Assembly: GCF_019204045.1 (NCBI RefSeq)
Contig: NZ_JAGSPC010000001.1
Span: 310,001 to 374,000, forward strand
DNA length: 64,000 nucleotides
DNA from: Erythrobacter crassostreae
GTDB taxonomy: Bacteria; Pseudomonadota; Alphaproteobacteria; Sphingomonadales; Sphingomonadaceae
Reading direction: 5' to 3'
Made by a program: the position numbers and the translations under genes. Shown here piece by piece: positions 35,344 to 44,555 of this stretch. How positions within the stretch are numbered: the first letter of the stretch is position 1; the number at the start of each line of letters is the position of its first letter. The notes beneath the pieces are model-generated. The model worked only from the letters and a program-made list of their open reading frames with translations, was not told where the DNA came from and did not search any database.

Positions 35344-37203
35344 CTATCGTTCATTGGAATTCTGCAAAAAACTTGTAACAAGATAACAGCCCCAATACGG
35401 CCAGTCCCAGATATCGTCAAAATCGTGTTCTATCCGTAACGTGTTAAACGCGCTGAACTGTTCAGAATTAACCAGCGGCGCGAGGACACCAGACATTTCT
35501 GTCTGACACATCCTCAGTATAGCCTGATCATGCTTCGCCTCTGGAAAAGATGCCTTGTCTGGCCGGTCCACCACAGCATCAGGCATAAATCCTCTCATCG
35601 CTTCCCTGTGTAGCCACTTGGTTTGCCCGTTTCGAAACTTCACGTCTTCGGGCACCGAAGCTGCAAACTCGATAAACTGACGGGTGCACATCGGGCTTCT
35701 GCCCTCAAGGCCAAGCCGCGCTCTCTGACGCGCCATAAGATCGAATGATCTTTGGTTTAGCTTCGCATCCAGCGTCCGCGCATTGGCGTTAGCAATTTCG
35801 TCAAAAGGCAGCGCTGCCAAATAACTGGTCTTGGTCGAGCGGACAGAAGCGGCATACTCCGCATCAAGGTATTGGACCGGATCTACCATCAGGCTGCCGT
35901 AGTCAGAACGAGATCGCTTTAATGCCAAGCGAACCGGTTTAGGAAGAGCCGCCAAGATCATTTTGCGCAGCGCAAACCCTACCGAAGAACGCGTGCCATA
36001 GGTGGCTATGTCGCGGCGCAGATTCTTGAGAAATCGCCGAACCTGACGCGATTGGATTGTTTGATGATAATATCCGAAACTACCATCCAGCCATTGATCA
36101 CCGCCCTGCCCATTCAGCGTAACTCTCGCCCCGTCTTTTGCCATTGCTTGCTCCATCAAGATGGAGTGCGAAGCGTTGGTGTAGGTTGGTAGATCACGCT
36201 CACGTTTGCCTTCGGCATCAAACCAGTCGAGGTCAGGCCGGAACAACTCACTTTCAGTCAGATCGCTATCTGTGAAATCCGTCACAGACCGGGCAAAGGC
36301 GATCTCATCAGATTCAGCGCCCGCCTCACCGCGTAGGGTATAGGCTCTGATTTCGGGTGCAGGCAGCGTACCCATCATATCGTGGGCTAAGGCATAGATT
36401 GCCGATGAATCGAGGCCCCCGCTGACTTCGATCGCAAGTGGTAAATGAGTGCGTGATGTTCGGCGGATCGCATCGCGGAGCACATCGCGGTATGCCTCGA
36501 TATATTCCTCATCAGAGCGATAATGCCTGATCGGCTGTGACGGCAGGCTGTAGTACCGACGGACCTCTATTTGCCCCGGGGAGGTTATGAGACAATGCGA
36601 TGCATTCAGCCGCTTCACCCCTTTCCAAGGCGTCCTGTCTACCGAATACGTTTCGCCTACCATTGCCTCGGCCAAGTAGTCATAATCGAAGTCAGGCTGG
36701 CGATCGAGCCCAGCCAAAACTGCGGCGATGCTAGAGGCCGCAATAAGAGCCTCGCCGTTTTGACAATAGAATAGCGGGCGCAGACCCTGATGGTCGCGGG
36801 CACAGAACAAAGTCTGACGGCGACAGTCCGCAATCACAAACGCAAATTCGCCTTCGGTCCTTAGAGCACAATCGTCTCCCCATTCTTCATAGGATCGCAG
36901 GACCAGTTCTTCATCTGAGCGGTTTCTTAAGCTGGCACCTCGATCAAGCAATTCTCGGCGCAGTTCTGCGCAATTGGTCAGGAAACCGTCGAACACCAAC
37001 GCTCGCTGGCCATCTTCGGAGCAATGCGGTTGATTGGCATCTTTGGCTTCAGCAGTTGTGAAAAGGGTGCAAGCTGAAAGCCCCATTTTCCCATTGGACC
37101 ATTGGTCGCGCGCATCGTGCGGATTGCGGGACAGGACATCTGTCATCGATTGCATCCGCACCGATAGAAGACCGTCTGCAAAGACTGCAGCAATTCCGGT
37201 CAT
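35344..37203 (-). CDS. Asparagine-synthetase-like lasso cyclase (C protein)
   Basis: A 619-residue protein with an N-terminal Ntn glutaminase-like domain and a C-terminal synthetase domain. EVSGGLDSSAIYAL (around residue 262) is an intact PP-loop for ATP, and NGQGGDQWLDGS is the second conserved segment. Residue 2 is Thr, not the catalytic Cys of glutaminases, as expected when the amine comes from the peptide rather than glutamine. It should activate Asp9 of the core with ATP and close the ring onto Gly1. It is the first gene of the minus-strand operon, upstream of the precursor, which is not the most usual order. Confidence 0.88.
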   Translation of the reverse strand: MTGIAAVFADGLLSVRMQSMTDVLSRNPHDARDQWSNGKMGLSACTLFTTAEAKDANQPHCSEDGQRALVFDGFLTNCAELRRELLDRGASLRNRSDEELVLRSYEEWGDDCALRTEGEFAFVIADCRRQTLFCARDHQGLRPLFYCQNGEALIAASSIAAVLAGLDRQPDFDYDYLAEAMVGETYSVDRTPWKGVKRLNASHCLITSPGQIEVRRYYSLPSQPIRHYRSDEEYIEAYRDVLRDAIRRTSRTHLPLAIEVSGGLDSSAIYALAHDMMGTLPAPEIRAYTLRGEAGAESDEIAFARSVTDFTDSDLTESELFRPDLDWFDAEGKRERDLPTYTNASHSILMEQAMAKDGARVTLNGQGGDQWLDGSFGYYHQTIQSRQVRRFLKNLRRDIATYGTRSSVGFALRKMILAALPKPVRLALKRSRSDYGSLMVDPVQYLDAEYAASVRSTKTSYLAALPFDEIANANARTLDAKLNQRSFDLMARQRARLGLEGRSPMCTRQFIEFAASVPEDVKFRNGQTKWLHREAMRGFMPDAVVDRPDKASFPEAKHDQAILRMCQTEMSGVLAPLVNSEQFSAFNTLRIEHDFDDIWDWPYWGCYLVTSFLQNSNER

Positions 37204-37463
37204 TGGAAACCCGATCCTCTCCTTAACGCCGATCCGGCCGGCGTGATCGCTTTAACGAAGCGCGTCGTTGAACTTCCGCATATGCGTCTCAAAAGATTCA
37301 GTCCATCTCTGCAGGAATTGCCCCGCTGACTGAATCGCGGCAAACATCACTTTGAACCTCATGACAAAGAACCTCTGTTGTTTTCTGCCTCCTTAGGCTT
37401 GCGTTGAGTTCTTCTGTGTATTGCCCTAATGTGATTTTAGTTATCGCAAGAAAGACGTTTACG
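37204..37463. other. Intergenic region between lasso cyclase and exported protein genes
   Basis: A 260-base stretch between divergent genes that must hold the promoter of the lasso operon (leftward) and of the small exported protein gene (rightward). I see no convincing operator palindrome or extra coding region in it. An AAGAAAG sequence about 10 bases before 37464 may be the ribosome-binding site of the rightward gene. Confidence 0.5.
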
Positions 37464-37751
37464 ATGATCAAAACCGCATCTCGTTTGACCCTTACGGTTG
37501 CAACCGTAAGCATGGCCTTTCTGCCGGTTGCGGCGCACGCCAACACGCGTGCCGGCGACAATGGCACCGTCTACGGTGCCGAAGCATCATCGGCAGGCGC
37601 AATTTTCGGCGCTGTCTATGATGATGAAGAGATTTCTTTCGCTCTCGGTGACGTCTTGGCTGTCGTCGCAGGAATCCTCGCTGGCACTGCGATTATCACG
37701 CTCCTTTCCGGCACTGCTGACAATAGCCCGGATCAATCCCGCGGGACCTGA
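37464..37751 (+). CDS. Small exported protein of unknown function
   Basis: A 95-residue protein with a signal peptide ending near VAAHA and a hydrophobic C-terminal helix (LGDVLAVVAGILAGTAIITL). The middle is rich in Gly, Ala and acidic residues. No family recognised. The ATG at 37464 is preferred over an upstream in-frame start at 37404 because it gives a proper signal peptide. It precedes an O-antigen ligase-like gene by 56 bases, so it probably belongs to polysaccharide or envelope assembly. Confidence 0.6.
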   Translation: MIKTASRLTLTVATVSMAFLPVAAHANTRAGDNGTVYGAEASSAGAIFGAVYDDEEISFALGDVLAVVAGILAGTAIITLLSGTADNSPDQSRGT

Positions 37752-37807
37752 AACCTCGGCATTGTGTCCGGCAAGGCTGATCAGCCCCAAGGATTGGCGC
37801 CTCTCGA

Positions 37808-39163
37808 TTGACTAATTCTGCTCTGTCCAAGCAATCAGCCCTGATTGCGATTGCCGCAATCATTTGCATTGCAGCCGTGATGGGCGGAGGCGGCGTGCGC
37901 TATGGCATAGCGAACCTCACAGTCCAGTTGACGGCTCTCGCATTTGCGGCGTTCCATTGCCCTGCAATCTTTGCATTTTGGAAAACTGCACCTGCATCTT
38001 TACGGGTCTTGATCGCTCTTTCAGCTCTTCTTCCTCTTGCTCAACTCATCCCACTTCCGGAGAGCGTTTGGACTTCTTTGCCCGGCCGCGAGCTGGTGCA
38101 GCAATCGTTTGCGCTAACCGGTCACAGCGGCTGGGTTCCTCTCAGCGTTGACCCAATTCGTACGACAGTCGCACTAACCGGCATCATCGTCCCGCTTGCC
38201 ATATTGATGGTCGGTTGGTCATTGAAACGCCGCCAGTTGCTGATGCTAGGCTGGCTGATCGTCGCGATCGGCTTGGTCAATGTTCTGATCGGCATTCCAC
38301 AAGTTTTGGCCGGAGTGTCGGCCCTCCCGATCTACCCCGAGCCTGGACCAGATGATGTACTCTACGGGTTGTTTGCCAATCGAAACTCCACGGGACTGTT
38401 TCTAGTGGCTGCATTTACGCTTGCCGCGATCCTGCCCTCACCAAAGAAGCATGCCGCCGTGCTTCCTGTCCGTCTGGCTCTCTGCTTGCTGTTCCTTGTC
38501 GCGATTGTGCTGACCCGATCTCGCACCGCCCTAGTGTTGGCTATGATACCAATCGCGATGGCCATGCTTCGCTCAGTATTGGTCTTTCGCAGCAGCACCA
38601 ACGGCCAGACCAGAAAATCGCCGTCTGTTCGCTTTGTGACGTTTGGAGCAATTGCACTGTGTATCGCTGCCGCTGCCACAACTTTAAGCATGGCCCCGGG
38701 CAGGGTCGCCGATACTATGGAGCGGTTTCAGGCCCAAAGCGATGCACGCGCCTATATCTGGAAGGATGCGACTTATTCCGCTTCTCGCTACTGGCCGGCG
38801 GGAACGGGCATGGGCACGTTCGACGAAGTTTTTCAGACGGACGAGTCGTTAGAAAACGTGACCGAGCGGCGCGCCGGACGCGCTCATAACGACTATCTAG
38901 AGGTCGCGATCGAAGCCGGAGCAACGGGGATCATCCTGATCGCGGCGTGGCTGATAATGATTGCCTGGCTTGCATGGCGCGCTCGCAATTCCGAGCGGCG
39001 CTGGGCCGCATGGGCTGGAGGAGCAATTCTGCTAGCCATCGCCCTTCAATCGATAACTGACTACCCCTTGCGCAACCAATCCATGCTGGCTCTGGCAAGC
39101 TTTGCATTCCTTCTACTGGCGCGCATCGGAACCCGCCGCGGTGAGAATGAACATGATCGGTAA
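37808..39163 (+). CDS. O-antigen ligase-like membrane protein
   Basis: A 451-residue protein with about twelve membrane helices. SRTALVLAMIPIAMAMLRSV and the large loop with YIWKDATYSASRYWPAGTGM and HNDYLEVAIEAGATGI are the Wzy_C/O-antigen ligase pattern, with the H-N-D-Y-L-E segment well kept. It starts at TTG 37808 with AAGGA about 12 bases before. It is the second ligase/polymerase-like gene in the window and overlaps the next gene. Confidence 0.82.
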   Translation: MTNSALSKQSALIAIAAIICIAAVMGGGGVRYGIANLTVQLTALAFAAFHCPAIFAFWKTAPASLRVLIALSALLPLAQLIPLPESVWTSLPGRELVQQSFALTGHSGWVPLSVDPIRTTVALTGIIVPLAILMVGWSLKRRQLLMLGWLIVAIGLVNVLIGIPQVLAGVSALPIYPEPGPDDVLYGLFANRNSTGLFLVAAFTLAAILPSPKKHAAVLPVRLALCLLFLVAIVLTRSRTALVLAMIPIAMAMLRSVLVFRSSTNGQTRKSPSVRFVTFGAIALCIAAAATTLSMAPGRVADTMERFQAQSDARAYIWKDATYSASRYWPAGTGMGTFDEVFQTDESLENVTERRAGRAHNDYLEVAIEAGATGIILIAAWLIMIAWLAWRARNSERRWAAWAGGAILLAIALQSITDYPLRNQSMLALASFAFLLLARIGTRRGENEHDR

Positions 39164-39872
39164 GATGATCTGGTATGCGGCCATCTTGCTGATCGGCGCG
39201 GTCACTACTGCGGTACAGCTAGATCGCCAGTCTGCAGCGACACCCACATTGGCAGAATTTGTCCCGAAGCCTGCACGTGGATTTGCGCAGGCTCAATTGG
39301 CCGCACGCGCGCTGCAATCCGGACCTTCGGAACTGGCTGTGAAAGAAGCTGAATTGTTGGTCGAGCGCCGTCCGATACCGGCTGAACCCCTCAGACTGCT
39401 AGCGCAGGCCAAATTCTCAGCAGGCCAGTCCGAAGCGGGACTCCTTACCATCCAGATCGCCGCTCGACGCGGCTGGCGCGACCCTGCCGCGCAAGAAACG
39501 ATGCTTCGCCTTGCCATTGCGGCGGGAGATGAGGCCGAGGCCGCCAGGCGTTATACAGCCCTCTTCCTCCAAAGCGGAACACAAGATGCTCTCCTAGTGG
39601 AATTGGGTGCTACGCTATTCGAGACGACAGATGGACCGGCGGCGCGAACCCTCATCGAAATCGTCAGCGCGAACGACCGATGGCCCGACACATTCCTCAG
39701 GCGCGGCCAAAGGGTGTTGCGACCAGGAACATTTGTCGAGATTGTTGGAGAAGCAGCTTGGCACGGCGCAGATTTCTCCTGCGAAATTCTGATCGACTTG
39801 GGCCCGTCGCTAACTCGCCGAGATACAACCGCAGGTAAAAAATGGACCGAATTGATGCAAAAACACTGCTGA
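39147..39872 (+). CDS. Membrane-anchored protein with TPR-like helices, unknown function
   Basis: About 241 residues. An N-terminal anchor (MIWYAAILLIGAVTTAVQL) is followed by alpha-helical repeats (SELAVKEAELLVERRPIPAE; PLRLLAQAKFSAGQSEAGLL; AARRYTALFLQSGTQDALLV) of the TPR kind. Start is ATG 39147 or 39153; both overlap the ligase gene end, so the two are coupled. It may be a periplasmic partner of the ligase. Confidence 0.65.
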   Translation: MNMIGKMIWYAAILLIGAVTTAVQLDRQSAATPTLAEFVPKPARGFAQAQLAARALQSGPSELAVKEAELLVERRPIPAEPLRLLAQAKFSAGQSEAGLLTIQIAARRGWRDPAAQETMLRLAIAAGDEAEAARRYTALFLQSGTQDALLVELGATLFETTDGPAARTLIEIVSANDRWPDTFLRRGQRVLRPGTFVEIVGEAAWHGADFSCEILIDLGPSLTRRDTTAGKKWTELMQKHC

Positions 39873-40124
39873 GCCACTAAGAATTCAAATTAATGGCCGC
39901 GCTCATCATGTATCGGCCTTGGCTTTGCACCGAGTCTAGATTACGTATCGCTCTATCGGTTAAAGCAATATGGCCCCCACTTTCATTGGCCGTCCAAATG
40001 TGTCCCTATTGGCTTGGCATGCGATTGCAGGCAAACGCTGGCGAACAATCGCGATTAAAAACGGTCACTTCTTTGCAATTTCTGGGCTTTTTACAACCGT
40101 AGCGATCAGAGATGAATGAGTAAA
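39873..40124. other. Intergenic region before tRNA-Leu
   Basis: A 252-base stretch with no supported gene. A 69-codon open frame at 39893-40102 has odd composition, no ribosome-binding site and no likeness to anything, so I left it out. No clear terminator is visible. Confidence 0.5.
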
Positions 40125-40210
40125 TGGTGCCAGAAGAGGACTCGAACCTCCACATCCTTGCGAATACGTGCACCTGAAGCACGCGCGTCTACCAATTCCG
40201 CCATCTGGGC
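40125..40210 (-). tRNA. tRNA-Leu (anticodon CAG)
   Basis: Read on the minus strand the gene begins GCCCAGATGGCGGAATTGG, has the D-arm, an anticodon stem CGTGC/GCACG around the loop TTCAGGT (anticodon CAG), and a long variable arm (ATTC-GCAA-GGAT). The T-arm is GGAGG-TTCGAGT-CCTCT, and CCA is encoded. The long variable arm and the anticodon mark it as leucine. The 3' acceptor strand reads TCTGGC before ACCA, one G short of a full 7-bp match with GCCCAGA. Confidence 0.88.
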
Positions 40211-40401
40211 ACCGGAGCGGCGAGTCGTCTAGGGCAGGCCGCTGGGTAGGAGCGCGCCAATAGCTATCCGCGCGCAGCTCTGTCAACGTCATTCGTATAA
40301 CAGAAATTGCGATTCAGAGCGCGGGAACGCTTGCCCAACGCGCCGCGTTGAAGCATTGGCACCCCGACACGAATTGCATGAACGCACGGGATCACACGAT
40401 C

Positions 40402-41367
40402 ATGACCAACACTTCGCCTCTCTCCGAAAAGCTCGTCACTGTTTTTGGTGGCGGCGGTTATATTGGCAACTATGTCGCGCAAAGCCTTTTGGAGCGTGGC
40501 GCACGCTTGCGCATTGCCAGCCGCAATCCGGAGAAAGCGCACTCTTTGCAGCCTCTGGCTAATCTGGGCCAACTGCAATTTGCACGCTGCGATATCACAA
40601 AAGAAGAAAACGTCGCAGCGGCCCTGCACGGAGCCGACTACGTCGTGAACCTTGTTGGTGCGTTTTCCGGTGATCTGGAAGAACTGATGGGTGAAGCGCC
40701 GGGCACGATGGCTCGGCTTGCCAAAGGCGCCGGTGTGGCCGGTTTCGTTCATGTCAGTGCAATTGGCCCAGACGCCCAATCGAGCGCAGCCTATGCCCGT
40801 GGGAAAGCGCAGGGCGAAACGGCTGTACTTGAAGCCTTTCCCGAAGCGACAATCATGCGCCCGTCGATTGTCTTCGGCAAAGACGACAATTTCCTCAACA
40901 TGTTCGGCCAAATGATCGAAATGATGCCGGTGCTTCCGGTGTTCGGTCCCGACGCCAAACTGCAGCTGGTGTTTGCCGATGATGTTGCAGAAGCAATCGC
41001 CGTCGCTTTGGAAAACCCCACAAAACACGGCGGTCAAATTTTCGAACTGGGTGGGCCAGAACAGCTTTCGATGATGCAGATCAATGAGCGGATTGCTGAA
41101 GCACAGGGACGCAGCCGCCGCTTTATCGCGATGCCGGATGGTATTTCGTCAATCTTTGCAAGCCTTCCGGGCACCCCGATGAGTAAGGACCAATGGACCC
41201 TACTTAAACCGGGCAGCACAGTTTCAGGCGAGCATAAGACCTTCGCTGATCTTGGTATCGAGCCACGCCCGCTTGGTGCGTTCCTCGACAAATGGATGAC
41301 ACGCTACCGCAAGTTCGGCCGTTTTGGCCGGAGCAATGATCGCGCCAAGGACCGTGCGGCTGTTTAA
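40402..41367 (+). CDS. NDUFA9-like NAD(P)-binding protein (complex I-associated family)
   Basis: About 321 residues, atypical SDR. LVTVFGGGGYIGNYVAQSL is the nucleotide-binding start, and NLVGAFSGDLEELMG, VHVSAIGPDAQSSAAYARGK and ATIMRPSIVFGKDDNFLNMF are hallmarks of the complex I NDUFA9 subunit family found in alphaproteobacteria. It may help assemble or stabilise NADH dehydrogenase. ATG 40402 fits the family start; ATG 40378 is an alternative. Confidence 0.85.
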   Translation: MTNTSPLSEKLVTVFGGGGYIGNYVAQSLLERGARLRIASRNPEKAHSLQPLANLGQLQFARCDITKEENVAAALHGADYVVNLVGAFSGDLEELMGEAPGTMARLAKGAGVAGFVHVSAIGPDAQSSAAYARGKAQGETAVLEAFPEATIMRPSIVFGKDDNFLNMFGQMIEMMPVLPVFGPDAKLQLVFADDVAEAIAVALENPTKHGGQIFELGGPEQLSMMQINERIAEAQGRSRRFIAMPDGISSIFASLPGTPMSKDQWTLLKPGSTVSGEHKTFADLGIEPRPLGAFLDKWMTRYRKFGRFGRSNDRAKDRAAV

Positions 41368-41385
41368 CGCCGCGAGGTCACCGGG

Positions 41386-42270
41386 TTACAAATTCGCCGA
41401 ATATAGCGTCAGCAGGTCGGCATAGGCCTTTTCTGCGGCTGGTTCAGCGTATGCGGGGCTGTCCGGAACGGTCCACCCGTGATCGCCAGCATACACTTCT
41501 ACCTTGGCCTGACGGTCAGCAGCCGCAGCGGCATTCGCAAAGTCAGTCTTCACCTCTGGCGCCTCTGCATCGTCATCCTGAGCGACCGCAATAAGGAATG
41601 CTGCGGTTGCCGAGCCAAGGGTGTTGTGCGGGCTCAACGGATCATCACCGCGCACTAGCCCGCCGCCGTGAAAGCTTGCAGCGGCTTTGACCCGACTAGG
41701 CGCGGCAGCCGCGCTCCACACTGTAAATGGCCCGCCCATGCAATAGCCTTGCGTGCCAATTCCTCGCGATGTGTCGACCTGAGGTTGGGCATCGAGCCAT
41801 GTGACAATGCTTTGCGCATCACGCTGAATTGCTTCGGCAGTGAGCTTCTCACGCCATGGGCCAACTTTGGAGAAGCCCTCAGCCTCAATGAAACTTGCAA
41901 AATCAGCAAACTGTTCACCCGCTACATCGCGGTAATAGGGGTTCACTACGAGCACGGCATACCCCTCGCTCGCGAGGCGCATGGCCATTTCGAGTTTGGA
42001 TTGCCGCACTCCGGCAATGTCTGGCCACATGATAATTGCGGGGTATTCTTCGCCTTGCTCGGGATAGACAAGAAACCCGTCCATGGTGCCATCTTCTGTC
42101 GCGAAGGATACCTCGTCACTGAACATGGATAGGCCGCTTGGCTGTTCTTCACCCTCACCGCCAGATGTTGGCGCACAGGCCGCGACAGCGGCAGCCCCCG
42201 CAAGCGCCCCAAACTGCCGGCGACTAATTGCTTCTTTCGCCCAGTCCTTAAGTTTCGCCTCATCGCACAT
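41386..42270 (-). CDS. Dienelactone hydrolase family protein, exported
   Basis: A 294-residue alpha/beta hydrolase. The N-terminus SRRQFGALAGAAAVAACAP has the twin-arginine and lipobox features of a Tat-exported lipoprotein. GTQGYCMGGPFTVW carries the nucleophile Cys of the DLH family; the Asp and His (VYAGDHGWTVPDS) are in place. The substrate is unknown. It diverges from the PQQ dehydrogenase gene. Confidence 0.85.
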   Translation of the reverse strand: MCDEAKLKDWAKEAISRRQFGALAGAAAVAACAPTSGGEGEEQPSGLSMFSDEVSFATEDGTMDGFLVYPEQGEEYPAIIMWPDIAGVRQSKLEMAMRLASEGYAVLVVNPYYRDVAGEQFADFASFIEAEGFSKVGPWREKLTAEAIQRDAQSIVTWLDAQPQVDTSRGIGTQGYCMGGPFTVWSAAAAPSRVKAAASFHGGGLVRGDDPLSPHNTLGSATAAFLIAVAQDDDAEAPEVKTDFANAAAAADRQAKVEVYAGDHGWTVPDSPAYAEPAAEKAYADLLTLYSANL

Positions 42271-42380
42271 GGTGATCGCTCCTGCAGTTTGTGTTTCCAG
42301 CCTTCAATAGGCCGCAGGCTTACCGATGGACAAGTGACGATTGACGCGGCAACATGCTCTACGAGAGGGAGAACTACCAA

Positions 42381-44546
42381 ATGTCGATGAGGAAATGGGC
42401 CTTGCCCGTGCTGGCGCTTGGCGCCCTGTCGGTGACCGCTTGCAACGAAATGTTCGAGGCGGAAACAGGAGGCGGCATTACAAGCGCAATGTTGGTTGGT
42501 GCGGATAGCGATCATGCCAACTGGATCACGCATGGCCGGAACTATTCCGAGCAACGGTTTTCCCCGCTTGATGAAATCAACGCTGAAAATGTCGGTGAGC
42601 TGGGTTTGGCATGGTTCTCCGATATGGACACCGCACGCGGTCAGGAAGCGACCCCGCTTGTGATGGATGGAAAGCTCTATGTCACAACCGCATGGAGCAA
42701 GGTGAAAGCCTTCAATGCAGCCACTGGCGAACCGCTGTGGGATTACGATCCGAAAGTTCCGGGTGAAACCGCCGTCAAAGCCTGCTGCGACACTGTAAAT
42801 CGCGGATTGGCTGCTTACGGCGACAGCCTGTTTCTCGGCACGTTAGATGGCCGTCTGGTCGCGCTGGATCGCGACAGCGGCGATGTGAAATGGGAAACAG
42901 TGACTGTTGACCAAAGCCAAAGTTACACAGTGACCGGCGCCCCGCGGGTCATCGACGGCAAAGTAATCATCGGCAATGGCGGCGCTGAATTTGGCGTGCG
43001 CGGTTACATTGCTGCCTATGATGTGAATGACGGCAGCGAGCTATGGCGCTTTTACACCGTGCCCGATGGCAATGAGGGCGGTGAAAGCCCGCAATATATG
43101 CAAGACGCAGCCGAAACTTGGAACACCGAAGTTCTCGCCGGAAACGACGCCATTGGCGGCGGCGGTACGGTGTGGGATTCAATGGCTTACGATCCCGATC
43201 TCGACTTGCTGTATATCGGTGTTGGTAATGGGTCTCCTTGGAACCGCGCATACCGGTCTCCGGGCGAAGATGGCACAGGCGAAGGCGACAATCTCTACCT
43301 ATCGAGCATAGTCGCGATCCGTCCGAGCACCGGCGAATATGTCTGGCATTATCAGACCACACCGGGCGAAACGTGGGATTACACCGCGACCCAGCACATC
43401 ATCTTGGCTGATATGGAAATCGATGGAGAAGAGCGTCAGGTTCTGATGCAGGCCCCGAAAAACGGCTTCTTCTACGTGATCGACCGGGCGACAGGAGAAT
43501 TCATAAGCGGCGAACCTTATGTAGCGGTAAACTGGGCGACCGGCATAGGCGAAGACGGGCGTCCAATCGAAAACCCCGAAACGCGGATCGACAAGACAGG
43601 TCAGCCTGCGATTGTTACGCCGGGCGCACTGGGCGGCCACAACTGGCATCCGATGGCGTATCACCCTGATGAAAACCTTGTCTACATTCCCGCGTTCGAA
43701 GCCGGGATGGTTTACGCTCCTGAAGAAAACTGGAAGCCGGACCGCGCGCGCGGTTTCAACGTTGGTTTCGACCTTGGCGCAGGCGATCTGCCTCCTGATT
43801 TGGGCATCCGACGCGAAGTCGCAGGAACGCTGCGCGGCATGCTGGTTGCTTGGGATCCGGTAGCTCAGGAAGCGAAATGGACAGTCGAGCATCCCGGTCC
43901 TTGGAACGGCGGCTTGCTCGCGACAGCTGGCGGCCTGGTGTTCCAAGGCACAGCTGGAAGCGAGTTCAATGCATATTCGGCAAATTCAGGCGAAAAACTT
44001 TGGAGCTTTGGCGCGCAAACCGGTGTCGTTGCACCGCCGATCACCTACACAGTCGATGGCGAGCAATATGTGGCTGTTCTGGCTGGTTGGGGCGGCGCCT
44101 ATGCGATCACAGTAGATGGTGAGCTTTTGGATGCAAAAGCACCTGTCCGCAATGTCTCACGGCTGCTTGTATTCAAGCTGGGTGCTGATGGCGAATTGCC
44201 TGCAGAAATGGAACTCGCCAAGCTACCGCTTGACCCACCACCAAGCCGCGCGAGCGCAGAAACGATTGCACTCGGAGCCGAGAAATACGCGCGCTATTGC
44301 ACCGTATGCCATGCGCCTGCAGCGGTAGGCTCAACTGTGTTACCTGATCTGCGCCGTGCTGGTTCACTTGGCAATGCAGGAGCGTGGGAAGCTGTCGTGC
44401 ATGGCGGTATCCTAAAGGATAACGGAATGGTTTCTTTCGCTGACTCGCTCAGCAAAGAGGAGATTCAGGCTATCCGTGAATATGTTATCTTCCGTGCTAA
44501 TCAGGACAAAGTGATGGAACAGCCAGGGGATGTTGCAAGGCGTTGA
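42381..44546 (+). CDS. PQQ-dependent quinohaemoprotein dehydrogenase
   Basis: About 721 residues. A lipoprotein-like signal (ALGALSVTAC) precedes an eight-bladed PQQ propeller. AVKACCDTVNRG contains the vicinal Cys pair that sits by PQQ. The C-terminal domain has CTVCHA, a haem c site, so this is a type II quinohaemoprotein alcohol dehydrogenase. Acting in the periplasm, it would pass electrons from alcohols to a cytochrome. AGGGAG 9 bases before ATG 42381 fixes the start. No pqq synthesis genes are in the window. Confidence 0.9.
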   Translation: MSMRKWALPVLALGALSVTACNEMFEAETGGGITSAMLVGADSDHANWITHGRNYSEQRFSPLDEINAENVGELGLAWFSDMDTARGQEATPLVMDGKLYVTTAWSKVKAFNAATGEPLWDYDPKVPGETAVKACCDTVNRGLAAYGDSLFLGTLDGRLVALDRDSGDVKWETVTVDQSQSYTVTGAPRVIDGKVIIGNGGAEFGVRGYIAAYDVNDGSELWRFYTVPDGNEGGESPQYMQDAAETWNTEVLAGNDAIGGGGTVWDSMAYDPDLDLLYIGVGNGSPWNRAYRSPGEDGTGEGDNLYLSSIVAIRPSTGEYVWHYQTTPGETWDYTATQHIILADMEIDGEERQVLMQAPKNGFFYVIDRATGEFISGEPYVAVNWATGIGEDGRPIENPETRIDKTGQPAIVTPGALGGHNWHPMAYHPDENLVYIPAFEAGMVYAPEENWKPDRARGFNVGFDLGAGDLPPDLGIRREVAGTLRGMLVAWDPVAQEAKWTVEHPGPWNGGLLATAGGLVFQGTAGSEFNAYSANSGEKLWSFGAQTGVVAPPITYTVDGEQYVAVLAGWGGAYAITVDGELLDAKAPVRNVSRLLVFKLGADGELPAEMELAKLPLDPPPSRASAETIALGAEKYARYCTVCHAPAAVGSTVLPDLRRAGSLGNAGAWEAVVHGGILKDNGMVSFADSLSKEEIQAIREYVIFRANQDKVMEQPGDVARR

Positions 44547-44555
44547 AGCCGCCGG

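Noticed and set aside
40264-41037. Minus-strand open frame of 257 codons
   Set aside because: Antisense to the NDUFA9-like gene and without recognisable motifs.
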